A DNA stretch of 64,000 nucleotides from Olivibacter sp. SDN3 (GTDB taxonomy: Bacteria; Bacteroidota; Bacteroidia; Sphingobacteriales; Sphingobacteriaceae), in NCBI RefSeq assembly GCF_014334135.1, contig NZ_CP060497.1:3472001-3536000 (forward strand), written 5' to 3'. The notes beneath the pieces were generated by a model. The model had not been told where the DNA came from and did not search any database. It saw only the letters and a program-made list of their open reading frames with translations. Numbering within the stretch: the stretch's first letter is position 1; each line of letters starts with the position of its first letter. Of the stretch, positions 18,654 through 28,141 are shown one piece after another. A program made the position numbers and the translations under genes.

Positions 18654-18661
18654 CAAAGATA
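18654..18661 (-). promoter_or_regulatory. -7 promoter element for DUF1456/hydrolase operon
   Basis: The minus strand reads TATCTTTG, a full TAnnTTTG match, 23 bp before the DUF1456 start. No strong -33 TTG is seen. Confidence 0.45.
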
Positions 18662-18684
18662 ACATGAAAATAATAAAATCTGTT

Positions 18685-18732
18685 TAAAATGAAAAACAGC
18701 TTGAGCATATGTTGGCTGTCAAACTGTTTTCC
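18685..18732 (-). terminator. Probable terminator of the GH92 gene
   Basis: On the minus strand GAAAACAG (18731-18724) can pair with CTGTTTTTC (18699-18691), with a short bulge and a loop of about 24 nt, and ATTTT follows. It lies 23 bp beyond the GH92 stop. The stem is AT-rich, so strength is uncertain. Confidence 0.45.
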
Positions 18733-18754
18733 ATGAAATATTTGTGTATGGTTT

Positions 18755-21028
18755 TTACGGTTTTGTTTTTCCCATTTCAAAAGATGGAGGGATGGCATGG
18801 TCTCCGGTGGCCCAAGTTTTATTTGGATGCTTGCCCATCACCAGTTGAAGTTCTCCTCCTTTCATAAGTTCTTCATGGCTAAACCATGATTTATCCCAGT
18901 CGGCACCATTTAACTTTGCCGACTGAATATATTTATTTTCAGGAGAATAGTTCTCACATGTCACCCGGAAGGTTTTTCCATTTCCGAGGTCAAGTGTTGC
19001 TGTTTCAAAGCTAGGGCTGCCTATTACATACATCGGTAGGCCGGGAGTGATAGGATAAAAACCTAATTGCGAGAATACCACGAAGGAGGTAAGTCCTCCA
19101 CCATCTTCGTCTCCAGGTATGCCCATGAGATCGTTCCTGAACCATTGATTCAATAAATTGCGTATACGTTTCTGTGAGCGCCAAGGCTCGCCTGCATAGT
19201 TATAAAGGTACGGTACGTGCATAGCGGGCTCATTCCCCATGGAGAATTGACCAACGTTACCTGTATGATCCGCGTAAATATGATAAAAATCTGGTCTGCC
19301 TTTTCCCAAAGGAGTACTGTACATGTCTTCTAAGGCATCGACGAAAGCCTGTTTTCCCCCAATTAATTGTACAAGATCACCTACGTTATGTGGTACATCA
19401 AAACGGTAAACGTAACCTGTGTTCTCATCATAAGCGTCCCTGCCGCCTATTCCGGGTGGGAAGCGGTAGTCTAAATCAGGCATAAATACACCAAACGTGT
19501 CTTTGGGATGGAAAAATTTTGTTTCCGGGTGTAGTACTTTGCGGTAGTTTAAACTTCTGTCTGCAAAATATGCTGCTTCATCTTTTTTTCCTAAGGCATT
19601 GGCCAGAATGGAGAGACACCATTCGTCATACACCGTACCTAAGGTGACGGCTATAGGCTGTCGCCTTTCCCAGCTATGGACCTCAGGAACTGTCTCTTCT
19701 TCTCCTGGTGCTAACGAAGGGAAATAGCCATGCTCTTTATAAAACTGATCTAAAACCCCCGCGGGTTTTGACGACCAAGGTGCTAAGGTTTTTTCGGTAA
19801 TGGCTGCCTTTGAAACCTGATAAGCTTCGGCCAGATCAAAACCCTCAAGGCCCTTACTATAAGCATCGGCAACCATGGCCACGGCATGGTTGGAATTCAT
19901 CCGTCGGCTATCGCCGGTAACTTCCGGGAAATTAGGCATCCACGCACGGGGCATTTGCCGCGTCATAATAATATAGGAATTGATCATGTGGTTCTCCATT
20001 TCGGGCTCTATGAGTATACGAAGGGGGTGGGTGGCACGGTAGGTATCCCAAATCCAATCATCTGTATAAAAAGGATTACCTTGATCACTATGTACCTTGC
20101 CGTCGTATGCGCTGAAGTATTGTCCGTCTTCAGATATACATATCATCCGCTCATAAGTACGGTATAAAGAAGTGTAAAATACAGTTTTAGCATCTTCGTC
20201 TGCACCTGAAACTTGAATCTTCTGTAAGGTCTTGTTCCACACATCACGCCCATGTGTGGCAACGGCATCTACATCGTATCGCGTAATTTCCCTTTGTAGG
20301 TTTTTCCTGGCCTGCTCTGTACTGATGAATGAAACGCCATAGCGGGCTTTAACCTGTTGCGTATTATCCGGAAATTTGAGTAAAAAGTAGGCATTTTCGC
20401 CAGCAGTCTTTTTTTCTTGAGCAGCTATTTGCTCACCTTGGTGAGTGCCTATCGCCTCTGGCTTCACATCTGTTTCAAAATAGATGTACACTTTGGTGTT
20501 ATTGTCCAGTTGTTGATAGCCACTAACACTACTTCCATCATTTACCAACTCACCGTTCCGTGTGTTAAGTACCAAATAAACCGGTTGTCCGGACTGGTTG
20601 AAAGTAATGTCGTAAATGCCCGACTGATGGGACGGTGCATAAGTTACATGGATGTCTTGATCGTCTAAGTCTACACTGTAGAAATAGGGCTTAATTACCT
20701 CATTGTCATAACCCAATGGAATTACACTTTTAATGTCGCCGGTATTTCCCTGAAAAGGGCTTAAGTTGAAGGCAGAACTGCCGCGGTGGCTCGTTACGAT
20801 TAGTGGTAAACCGCTAAGCACATTACCGGTGAAATTTTCCCTTTCAGGATACACACGTAACATACTATTAGGCAGATGCACCGTAGGATAGGTGGGTACC
20901 AGCATATGGCTGATATTACCAATATATGGGTTTACATAATCAACTGGCTCTTTGGGTGCCTGCGCAGATAAGTGCGTTGCCGTCAATGAAAATAGGGCAA
21001 GAATAAAAAAGAAATTTAGTCGTCTCAT
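18755..21028 (-). CDS. Secreted glycoside hydrolase family 92 (alpha-mannosidase), copy 1
   Basis: A 757-aa exported exo-alpha-mannosidase of GH92, a Ca2+-dependent inverting family that trims mannans and N-glycans. A signal peptide (1-22, ending LSAQ) precedes the GH92 N-terminal domain, starting VDYVNPYIGN. The catalytic domain carries QMPRAWMPNFPEVTG, GNEPAMHVPYLYNYAGEP and GIPGDEDGGG, motifs that hold the general acid and the base region. It is divergent from a second GH92 at 21244; together they may act on different mannose linkages. Confidence 0.92.
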   Translation of the reverse strand: MRRLNFFFILALFSLTATHLSAQAPKEPVDYVNPYIGNISHMLVPTYPTVHLPNSMLRVYPERENFTGNVLSGLPLIVTSHRGSSAFNLSPFQGNTGDIKSVIPLGYDNEVIKPYFYSVDLDDQDIHVTYAPSHQSGIYDITFNQSGQPVYLVLNTRNGELVNDGSSVSGYQQLDNNTKVYIYFETDVKPEAIGTHQGEQIAAQEKKTAGENAYFLLKFPDNTQQVKARYGVSFISTEQARKNLQREITRYDVDAVATHGRDVWNKTLQKIQVSGADEDAKTVFYTSLYRTYERMICISEDGQYFSAYDGKVHSDQGNPFYTDDWIWDTYRATHPLRILIEPEMENHMINSYIIMTRQMPRAWMPNFPEVTGDSRRMNSNHAVAMVADAYSKGLEGFDLAEAYQVSKAAITEKTLAPWSSKPAGVLDQFYKEHGYFPSLAPGEEETVPEVHSWERRQPIAVTLGTVYDEWCLSILANALGKKDEAAYFADRSLNYRKVLHPETKFFHPKDTFGVFMPDLDYRFPPGIGGRDAYDENTGYVYRFDVPHNVGDLVQLIGGKQAFVDALEDMYSTPLGKGRPDFYHIYADHTGNVGQFSMGNEPAMHVPYLYNYAGEPWRSQKRIRNLLNQWFRNDLMGIPGDEDGGGLTSFVVFSQLGFYPITPGLPMYVIGSPSFETATLDLGNGKTFRVTCENYSPENKYIQSAKLNGADWDKSWFSHEELMKGGELQLVMGKHPNKTWATGDHAIPPSFEMGKTKP

Positions 21029-21243
21029 ATTACTTTAAAGGTATACAATCTTCAATCAAAGTTGAAGATACAGATATTCCATTAAAATACCATGGTAAAA
21101 CGTTATAGCAAATCATGAAGATGTGTAACTATATAACCTGCCTTTACACTATTTCGCGAATTTGAATACGATAAACCGATCATTACAATAAGAAATATTA
21201 TATTGCCACGGCCTAGTAGAATCACTATTTATTACATATTTAT

Positions 21244-23529
21244 ATGAAATATACTTTACACAGCCTGCTTTTTGTTTTATGTTTTGTTGCAATATCATAC
21301 GGTCGGGTGCAACAGCGCGATATGGTGAAATATGTTCAAACCCTAGCCGGTACAGCAGCTAGCACAACCTTAGCCGCTCAGCAGCATAGTGAAGCTAGTT
21401 CAGAACAATATGCCAATACCATACCAGCGGTAGCACCTCCTTTTGCCATGACACAATGGACGCCGCAAACGAGAAAAGGCGAAGAGAAATGCGTAGCTCC
21501 CTATTATTATACCGATTCACTTATCAACGGCTTCCGTGCAAGTCATTGGCTCAGTGGTTCTTGCACACAAGATTATGGGAGTTTTTCTGTAATGCCGGTG
21601 AGTGGAAGTTTAGCCGATGCACTGCAAGACGCGCAGAGCCCTTTTTCGCATAAAAAAGAAAGTGCTGGCGCCGAGTACTACGAGGTCATGTTGGATAAAT
21701 ATAATTTGAGGGTGGCAATCAGCGGTACCGCTAGAGCAGGTATAATGCAGGTTGAGGCGTTAGCAGATGATAGTGTTTATTTTTTGATTAATAGTAATAG
21801 TGATGAAGCGCAGGGAAGCTTACAGATTAACGATGATGGCTCGATTAGTGGAAAAAATCCGGTACATCGTATTTATCAAGGGTGGGGTGAGTATGCTGGC
21901 TTTGATGGTTATCTCCACTTACTGGCTGAACAGCGGGTAACGGTATCGGGAGCCTTTGATTCAGGAAAAATTTCTCTTGAAAATCAGTCGTTTGGCGATG
22001 ACAGTAAGGGGGTTTTTATCGGTTTTTATCTTGCAAAAGGGGAACGTGTCTCGCTGAAAATGGGGACTTCCTTCACCGATTCTGCCGGTGCAGAAAAAAA
22101 TCTTGCCGTGGAAATACCTGGTTGGGATATTAGCGCTGTACGTCAAGCTACCGGGCAGGCTTGGGAAGAGACATTAGGACAGGTGCAAATAAAAGCATCG
22201 GATGATAAACAGAAACGTGTTTTTTACACCGGACTTTACCATGCTATGCAGCATCCACGACTTTTTAATGATGTAGACGGTAGGTATCCGGTTTTTGCGA
22301 CTGAAAATCGTTTGGCAACCGATACAGTGGATTACTATGATGACTTTTCTATGTGGGATATTTACCGCGCCCAGATTCCGTTGCTGGAAATTCTAAAACC
22401 TAAATTGGTGCAGAATTTAGTAACATCGCTTATTATGAAAGGAGAAAGTGGCGGATGGTTGCCGATATTTCCTTGTTGGAACAGCTATACGGCGGCGATG
22501 ATAGGCGACCACAGTACTTCTGTAATTGCCTCAGCCTATTTAAAGGGGATCATTAGTCGCGATGCGGAAAAAGCATATGGTCTGATGTATAGAAATGCTT
22601 TTGAGGTAGCCGACTCTGCGGATTACTATGATGGAAAAGGCCGTAGAGCCTTGGATTCTTATTTAACATATCATTATATACCCATGGAGGATAGCGTGCC
22701 AGTGGCTTTTCATAAAAAAGAGCAGGTGAGCAGAACTTTGGAATATGCTTATAACGATTACGCTGTAGCAATGATGGCGCAGCATCTGGGTAAAGTAACC
22801 GATTACCAACAGCTGCTAAAGCGGGCGGGCAATTACAAACGGGTTTTCGATGTACAAGTGGGAATGGTTCGTGGAAGGTACGCCGACGGCTCCTGGTATA
22901 CACCATTTAACCCCGATTTCCGTGAACCATATATTACCGAAGGCTCGCCAAGACAGTATACCTTCTATGTCCCACAGGATATTCCTGGTTTGGCAAAACT
23001 AATGGGTGGCCCTGCAGCACTAGAAAGAAGTCTGGATGAATTATTTGATAATGATAACTATTGGCATGGAAATGAACCAGGGCATCAAATTCCTTTTTTA
23101 TACAACTATACCAAGGCACCTTGGAAAACACAGGAGCGGGTGCACCAGATTTTGGAAGAAGAGTACAGTGATGGTCCCGGTGGTTTAAGTGGGAACGATG
23201 ACGCCGGACAGATGTCGGCTTGGTACATTTTTGCAGCCTTAGGGCTTTATCCGGTAGATCCTGTTTCAGGGAACTATCTGCTAACAACTCCGTTGTACGA
23301 ATCTTATGATATCGATTTAGCAGATAATAAGAAATGGCAGGTAAAGTGTAACCATTCTCCTTCGACCCACCCGTACATCCAGGCTATCGTATTGAACGGA
23401 CAACGTTTGACTAGAAACTTTATCACTTATCAGGAAATCAAACATGGTGGTGTCCTGGAGATTGAATTAGGCAAAAAACCAAGCCAGACTTGGGGCGTAG
23501 ACAAAACTGATCAAGTAAAAGGACTATGA
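21244..23529 (+). CDS. Secreted glycoside hydrolase family 92 (alpha-mannosidase), copy 2
   Basis: A 761-aa GH92 paralogue with signal peptide (1-20), divergent from copy 1 across 215 bp. Its motifs are GESGGWLPIFPCWN, GNEPGHQIPFLYNYTKAP and GLSGNDDAGQMSAWY. The acidic triplet is NDD here and DED in copy 1, and the sequences differ widely, so this is an old duplication or independent acquisition rather than a recent copy. The N-terminal 70 residues are low in conserved features. Substrate linkage cannot be read from sequence. Confidence 0.92.
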   Translation: MKYTLHSLLFVLCFVAISYGRVQQRDMVKYVQTLAGTAASTTLAAQQHSEASSEQYANTIPAVAPPFAMTQWTPQTRKGEEKCVAPYYYTDSLINGFRASHWLSGSCTQDYGSFSVMPVSGSLADALQDAQSPFSHKKESAGAEYYEVMLDKYNLRVAISGTARAGIMQVEALADDSVYFLINSNSDEAQGSLQINDDGSISGKNPVHRIYQGWGEYAGFDGYLHLLAEQRVTVSGAFDSGKISLENQSFGDDSKGVFIGFYLAKGERVSLKMGTSFTDSAGAEKNLAVEIPGWDISAVRQATGQAWEETLGQVQIKASDDKQKRVFYTGLYHAMQHPRLFNDVDGRYPVFATENRLATDTVDYYDDFSMWDIYRAQIPLLEILKPKLVQNLVTSLIMKGESGGWLPIFPCWNSYTAAMIGDHSTSVIASAYLKGIISRDAEKAYGLMYRNAFEVADSADYYDGKGRRALDSYLTYHYIPMEDSVPVAFHKKEQVSRTLEYAYNDYAVAMMAQHLGKVTDYQQLLKRAGNYKRVFDVQVGMVRGRYADGSWYTPFNPDFREPYITEGSPRQYTFYVPQDIPGLAKLMGGPAALERSLDELFDNDNYWHGNEPGHQIPFLYNYTKAPWKTQERVHQILEEEYSDGPGGLSGNDDAGQMSAWYIFAALGLYPVDPVSGNYLLTTPLYESYDIDLADNKKWQVKCNHSPSTHPYIQAIVLNGQRLTRNFITYQEIKHGGVLEIELGKKPSQTWGVDKTDQVKGL

Positions 23530-23595
23530 TGCATTAAGATCAATTTTTTTAAGCTTATATGAAATTTTTGTGACTCTTTATCGTTTAAGCAATCA

Positions 23596-24192
23596 ATGAA
23601 AAACCTTTTAAAATATATTTACTCACTCACTGATTTTTCTGATGAGAGCTGGAAACAGTTACAAGGGGCGTTGACCAAACGGGAATTCAAGAAAAATGAG
23701 CTACTATTGAAAGAAGGTGAAGTATGTAATGCGTTGTTCTATATCGATAAAGGTTATTGCAGAAGCTATTATAGTTTGGATGGTATTGCGAAGAATACTG
23801 GCTTTTATTTTGAGAATGATTTGACCACAAATATCAATAGCTTCGGTAGCGGACAAAAATCAATGTATAACATCATCGCCTGCGAGCCTTTAACAACTAT
23901 TATTTTTAACAAGGAACCATTATTTCAAGCGGCCAAACATGCGCCTGAGATTGAAATCCTTGGAAGACACTGTATCCGTTTGTTTGCTGCCAAACAAGAA
24001 GAATTTGCAAATCTATTTAAACTTTATGCAGCGAAAGATCGATTGGCATATTTAGAAAAGAACCATCCGATGCTATTACAACGGGTGCCGCTTTCACAGT
24101 TGGCATCATTTCTTGGTGTTGCCCGAGAGACGTTGAGTAGAATTAGAAATAGACGTGTAAATCTTAAATTTCGTGACGATTGTCACAGTTGA
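23596..24192 (+). CDS. Crp/Fnr family transcriptional regulator
   Basis: A 198-aa regulator with a cyclic-nucleotide-binding-like domain (about 20-125; KKNELLLKEGEVCNALFYIDKG) and a C-terminal winged helix (about 150-190; VPLSQLASFLGVARETLSRIR). The ligand-binding Arg/Glu set of true Crp is not evident. It begins 66 bp after the GH92 stop and is followed after 50 bp by a VOC gene. A GTGA-N6-TCAC palindrome overlaps its last codons. This suggests local regulation, as inference. Confidence 0.9.
   Translation: MKNLLKYIYSLTDFSDESWKQLQGALTKREFKKNELLLKEGEVCNALFYIDKGYCRSYYSLDGIAKNTGFYFENDLTTNINSFGSGQKSMYNIIACEPLTTIIFNKEPLFQAAKHAPEIEILGRHCIRLFAAKQEEFANLFKLYAAKDRLAYLEKNHPMLLQRVPLSQLASFLGVARETLSRIRNRRVNLKFRDDCHS
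24171..24188. promoter_or_regulatory. Crp-like palindrome upstream of VOC gene
   Basis: GTGAC at 24173-24177 and GTCAC at 24182-24186 form a perfect dyad with the GTGA-N6-TCAC layout bound by classical Crp/Fnr proteins. It lies at the end of the Crp-type gene and 56 bp before the VOC start. Whether this regulator recognises such a site is unknown. Confidence 0.35.
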
Positions 24193-24242
24193 AAACCGAT
24201 AGCAATTATCAATTTTGTATCAATAACTAGAAAGGTTTAGAT

Positions 24243-24659
24243 ATGCAACAACTAAAAAAAATTGATGAGCAAACAAATGTTATTACATGGTTTGAAATTC
24301 CAGTTTTAGATACTGCCAGAGCAAAAAAGTTTTACGAAACTATTTTGGCAGTAACGATGAGTACTCGGGTTTTTCCTGAAACAGATGAGGAACTTACTTT
24401 TTTTCCTTATGACCCTAAAATCATTCAGGCTACTTCGGGGAGAGTGACCGGCGCCTTAGTTAAATCGGCTACCAGTCAACCATCAGCTACGGGCAGCCTG
24501 ATATATATCAATGCAAGTCCAAGTATACAGGTTGTTCTTGATAAGGTAGAACAAGCGGGGGGGCAGATCATTATACCAAAAACCGCAATGAATGCAGGCC
24601 TTATTGCGATTATTACAGATACGGAGGGAAACCGTATAGGACTCCATGCCGAGAGGTAA
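24243..24659 (+). CDS. VOC family protein (glyoxalase/bleomycin-resistance fold)
   Basis: A 138-aa vicinal-oxygen-chelate protein. It has one pair of beta-alpha-beta-beta-beta modules: VITWFEIPVLDTARAKKFYE at the start and IAIITDTEGNRIGLH at the end, typical of the YdcJ/glyoxalase-like group. Metal ligands are not complete in an obvious way (WFEIPV gives a Glu rather than His). It follows a Crp-type regulator and may be controlled by it. The substrate is unknown. Confidence 0.87.
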   Translation: MQQLKKIDEQTNVITWFEIPVLDTARAKKFYETILAVTMSTRVFPETDEELTFFPYDPKIIQATSGRVTGALVKSATSQPSATGSLIYINASPSIQVVLDKVEQAGGQIIIPKTAMNAGLIAIITDTEGNRIGLHAER

Positions 24660-24772
24660 AGCAGAAAAATCGAATAAACAAAGTTCTGTCGACATGATCC
24701 GCATGCGCTGAGAAATGGCATAAAGTGCTTTTTAGGTAGACTTGCATTTCAAATTAACCAAATGCGGCTATT

Positions 24773-24823
24773 GCTAAGCTTAGCGCAGGAGGTTAGTTTT
24801 ATGGTCTGCTACACTTTTTGTAG
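24773..24823. promoter_or_regulatory. Palindromes upstream of hxlR-type gene
   Basis: GCTAAGCTTAGC (24773-24784) is a perfect 12 bp palindrome. CTACA (24809-24813) and TGTAG (24819-24823) form a second dyad with a 5 bp spacer, 31 bp before the HxlR start. HxlR-type regulators bind short dyads near their promoters, so the second is a candidate autoregulatory operator. Confidence 0.35.
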
Positions 24824-24854
24824 TATTGCTGTAGTTTTTTAATATAAATAAGCT

Positions 24855-25181
24855 ATGGCAATTCCAATTCCAGGAACACCCGTTAGAGGGTCTAAATCTG
24901 GACAACCAATTATGGCTCTTTTTGATCTGCTTGGCAGAAGCTGGGCAATGGGAATCATTTGGCATTTAGACCAGGGAGCAAGCACTTTCCGCCAGTTACA
25001 GACATACTGTGAAACTATTTCTCCAACCACTTTGAACAAACGGTTAAAGGAGTTAACTGACGCGTATTTGTTGGAACGCACCCCCAATGGATACGCATTA
25101 ACGGAGCAAGGCAAAGAGCTTTTTCAGTTGATTGATCCACTTGGAAAATGGGCAAAAACATGGGCTCAACATTTTAAATAG
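24855..25181 (+). CDS. HxlR family winged-helix transcriptional regulator
   Basis: A 108-aa HxlR-type regulator. The winged helix is seen in LLGRSWAMGIIWHLDQGAST, FRQLQTYCETISPTTLNKR and LKELTDAYLLERTPNGYALT. One cysteine (Cys56 region, TYCE) lies in the helix where redox-sensing relatives may carry theirs, but that role is speculative. The next gene, a DinB-fold enzyme, starts 10 bp downstream, so it is probably a target. Dyads upstream may be its operator. Confidence 0.9.
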   Translation: MAIPIPGTPVRGSKSGQPIMALFDLLGRSWAMGIIWHLDQGASTFRQLQTYCETISPTTLNKRLKELTDAYLLERTPNGYALTEQGKELFQLIDPLGKWAKTWAQHFK

Positions 25182-25190
25182 TAAGATATC

Positions 25191-25718
25191 ATGAAAGTAA
25201 TAAAAAAGCCGTTACCCAATGAGTTTCCTGCTTATTCACACATCTACATGGATTTATTGGAGGATGACGGAAAAGTATTGGCACATTTGAAGCAAAACCT
25301 TGTAAACATTAAACATTTCATTTATAGTCTGCCGGAAGAGAAATTGTATTACAGATATGCTGAAGGCAAATGGACAATTAAGGAGATTTTAGTTCATATT
25401 ATCGATGATGAACGTATTTTCGCCTATCGTGCATTGCGTTATGCGCGAAACGATCATACACCGCTTCCAGGTTTTGAACAGGATGACTATGCTTATTATT
25501 CAAAAGCTAATGAGCGGAGCTTGGAAAGTATATTTAAAGAATACGAGGCAGTGCGCAGTGCTACCATTACACTTTTTGAACATTTACCTGAAGATGCGTT
25601 GATGAGAGGTGGTGTTTCCACGGGAAATATAAACAAAAGAACGGTTAGAGCGTTGGCGTACCATATCGCAGGTCATGAACTTCGTCATATCAATATTATT
25701 AAAGAGAGATACCTGTAA
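25191..25718 (+). CDS. DinB/DUF664-like four-helix protein
   Basis: A 175-aa DinB superfamily protein, a metal-binding helix bundle; relatives act as bacillithiol or mycothiol S-transferases. The putative metal ligands are His in WTIKEILVHIIDDER and the two His of AYHIAGHELRHINII. It is 10 bp downstream of the HxlR-type gene, suggesting a stress-response pair. The exact reaction is unknown. Confidence 0.88.
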   Translation: MKVIKKPLPNEFPAYSHIYMDLLEDDGKVLAHLKQNLVNIKHFIYSLPEEKLYYRYAEGKWTIKEILVHIIDDERIFAYRALRYARNDHTPLPGFEQDDYAYYSKANERSLESIFKEYEAVRSATITLFEHLPEDALMRGGVSTGNINKRTVRALAYHIAGHELRHINIIKERYL

Positions 25719-26151
25719 CACAAAAGAAATACGAACAACAGTTTATCAGATTTTTGATTTAACTGCAGCAGTTGTTATTCGGTAGACTGTCTATCACTTA
25801 AATAGCAGTTCAAGGTTTAATGAAACAACACCTAAATAATAATATTTTTTGATTGAAACGGATTACCATAGCCATAACACATTCCCAAGAATTGTAAACG
25901 CCGAATGTTCACAGGTTATGTTTCCATTGCAATGATTATCGAAGATTTTGTTTTTAGAAAGCGTTATATTGCGCTTACTTATTATAGTTAATGTTAATTG
26001 CAGTCTGTTTATTGAGCTGTTAAGGCTGTTATGTTACTTTTTTTATTATCGGATTGTTATCAACAGCATTTTCGTATTTTGCATTGAATTGATTTCTTCA
26101 CGAGTAAAGCGTGAATTGAAAAATAACCATCAGTAAATAAAAACTTAAATT
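25719..26151. other. Intergenic region upstream of GH105 gene
   Basis: AT-rich region without a convincing gene. A 62-codon frame at 25948-26136 is hydrophobic by composition and not supported. A TATTTTG-like box near 26075 might be part of the GH105 promoter, but it is one base short of consensus. Confidence 0.3.
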
Positions 26152-27282
26152 ATGAAAGCATCAACGTTAGTAATTGTTCTCTGCGCGATACTTATTTCTG
26201 CTTGTGATTCGGGATCGAATCACGATCTAAGAAACATGCCGGAAGAAGCGGATCCAAAACTTATTGGAGATAAACTAGTAGAGCTTTTTTTAAACACGCC
26301 GAACTCGCAGTACGGTAATCCAAGGCCAGAAAATGCTCCAACGCAGATTACGTATCCTGATGTTTGTACCTGGTTAGGTGCCTTGTGGTTTGCACAAAGC
26401 ACAAAAAATGAAAATTTTACGAAAAGGTTGGAAGAGAGATTTATTCCTCTTATGACAGTAGACAGTACCTTACAGCCTCCAAAAAACCATGTAGACAATA
26501 ATGTATTCGGTGCCGTTCCTTTAGAACTTTACCTTCAAACAGAAAAAACAAACTATCTTGATACTGGGCTTGATTATGCGGATACCCAGTGGGAGGCTCC
26601 GGAAGATGCAACAGAAGAAGAACTAACGTGGGCAGACAAAGGATATTCCTGGCAGACTCGTATCTGGATAGATGATATGTTTATGATCACCGCTATTCAG
26701 GCACAGGCGTATAGGGCAACAGATAATCGAAAATATATAGATCGGGCAGCTGCTGAAATGGTGATGTACCTGGATGAGATACAGCAACCCAACGGCTTGT
26801 TCTACCATTCGCCAGATACTAAATTTTTCTGGGGTAGAGGAAATGGTTGGATGGCCGTCGGCATGGCAGAGCTACTGCGTATATTACCAGATGATAATCC
26901 TAATAGATCGCGAATTCTTGAAGCCTATCTGAAGATGATGGAAACGCTTAAGGAGTTACAGGGGGAGGATGGTATGTGGCATCAGCTGCTTGATGATCCT
27001 GATGCATGGAATGAGACATCGGGATCAGCCATGTTTACTTATTCGATGATTATCGGTGTGAAAAATGGTTGGTTAGACGAAAAAGAATATGCTGAAGTGG
27101 CTCGAAAAGCTTGGCTAACGCTGGTTACCTATATCAACGAAAATAATGAAGTGACAGAAGTTTGTGAAGGGACAAACATTAAAGATGACCGACAATATTA
27201 TCTGGACAGAAAACGGATAGTAGGTGATTTGCACGGGCAAGCGCCCATGATATGGTGTGCTCATGCATTAACTGATTGGTAA
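26152..27282 (+). CDS. GH105 unsaturated rhamnogalacturonyl hydrolase, lipoprotein
   Basis: A 376-aa (alpha/alpha)6-barrel hydrolase of the GH88/GH105 group that removes the unsaturated uronic acid left by rhamnogalacturonan lyases. A lipoprotein signal ends at LISAC (Cys18), so it is membrane-anchored. WIDDMFMITAIQAQ contains the catalytic Asp region, and GRGNGWMAVGMAELL is the family signature. It is 80 bp upstream of an SDR gene that could process a released sugar. Pectin use is thus suggested. Confidence 0.9.
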   Translation: MKASTLVIVLCAILISACDSGSNHDLRNMPEEADPKLIGDKLVELFLNTPNSQYGNPRPENAPTQITYPDVCTWLGALWFAQSTKNENFTKRLEERFIPLMTVDSTLQPPKNHVDNNVFGAVPLELYLQTEKTNYLDTGLDYADTQWEAPEDATEEELTWADKGYSWQTRIWIDDMFMITAIQAQAYRATDNRKYIDRAAAEMVMYLDEIQQPNGLFYHSPDTKFFWGRGNGWMAVGMAELLRILPDDNPNRSRILEAYLKMMETLKELQGEDGMWHQLLDDPDAWNETSGSAMFTYSMIIGVKNGWLDEKEYAEVARKAWLTLVTYINENNEVTEVCEGTNIKDDRQYYLDRKRIVGDLHGQAPMIWCAHALTDW

Positions 27283-27362
27283 AAAATCACGTGTTAAACG
27301 GCTACTTTGGTTCGTACAAGACCGCCTATTGTAGCAACTTAGTTTTTAACGGGAAAAGAGAT

Positions 27363-28106
27363 ATGAAGGTTATGCTAGTAACAGGAGCGAGCCGCGGAAT
27401 TGGTGCCGCTACAGCGATCCTCGCAGCCAAAGCGGGATATCTAGTGGCAGTGAATTATTATCAGAATAAAATAGCGGCAGATAATGTTGTTGCGGCCATA
27501 GCATCCGAAGGAGGAACAGCCGTGGCTATTCAGGCTGACATTTCCAGTGAAAGCGAAATAATAAAGTTGTTTTCGGAAACAGACAGGCTTTTAGGACGTG
27601 TAACTGCCTTAGTTAATAACGCGGGAATACTCGAGCGACAAATGCGGCTGGAAGAAATGGACGCTTTACGATTGAACCGGATATTTGCGGCGAACGTTAC
27701 CGGACAGTTTATTTGCGCCAGGGAAGCGATAAAACGAATGTCGTTTAAATATGGGGGAAAAGGGGGAGCAATTGTGAACGTTTCTTCAATCGCCGCAAAA
27801 ACTGGAGCTCCTAATGAATATGTGGATTATGCTGCTTCAAAAGGTGCGATGGATACATTAACCATCGGCCTGTCAAAAGAAGTAGCCGCTGAAGGGATAC
27901 GGGTAAACGGTGTCCGACCTGCATTTATCCATACAGACATACACGCAAGCGGAGGAGATTCCAAGCGAATTGACAGGATAAAAAATAATATTCCTATGCA
28001 AAGAGGAGGTTTGGCGAGGGAAGTGGCCGAAGCTATTATTTGGCTAGCTTCAGAAAAATCGTCTTATTCAACAGGTTCGTTCATCAATGTGAGTGGTGGC
28101 AGATAG
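27363..28106 (+). CDS. SDR family oxidoreductase
   Basis: A short-chain dehydrogenase of 247 aa from ATG 27363 (MKVMLVTGAS); the open frame extends upstream to 27276, but those 29 residues do not belong to the fold and overlap the GH105 stop. The NAD(P) motif is TGASRGIG, NNAG is at about 85-88, and the catalytic Ser, Tyr and Lys are in VSSIAAKTGAPNEYVDYAASKG. The purine-rich GAAAAGAG before the start may aid initiation. By position it could oxidise or reduce a sugar acid; this is not proven. Confidence 0.9.
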   Translation: MKVMLVTGASRGIGAATAILAAKAGYLVAVNYYQNKIAADNVVAAIASEGGTAVAIQADISSESEIIKLFSETDRLLGRVTALVNNAGILERQMRLEEMDALRLNRIFAANVTGQFICAREAIKRMSFKYGGKGGAIVNVSSIAAKTGAPNEYVDYAASKGAMDTLTIGLSKEVAAEGIRVNGVRPAFIHTDIHASGGDSKRIDRIKNNIPMQRGGLAREVAEAIIWLASEKSSYSTGSFINVSGGR

Positions 28107-28141
28107 AAGGTGCCGAAAATTTCACGAAAAATAATTTCACT

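Noticed and set aside
19886-20167. Plus-strand frame inside the first GH92 gene
   Set aside because: It overlaps conserved catalytic sequence of the real gene and has no recognisable domain.
25948-26136. 62-codon hydrophobic frame before the GH105 gene
   Set aside because: AT-rich DNA readily gives Ile/Leu/Phe-rich frames. No start signal, no family and no neighbour support it.
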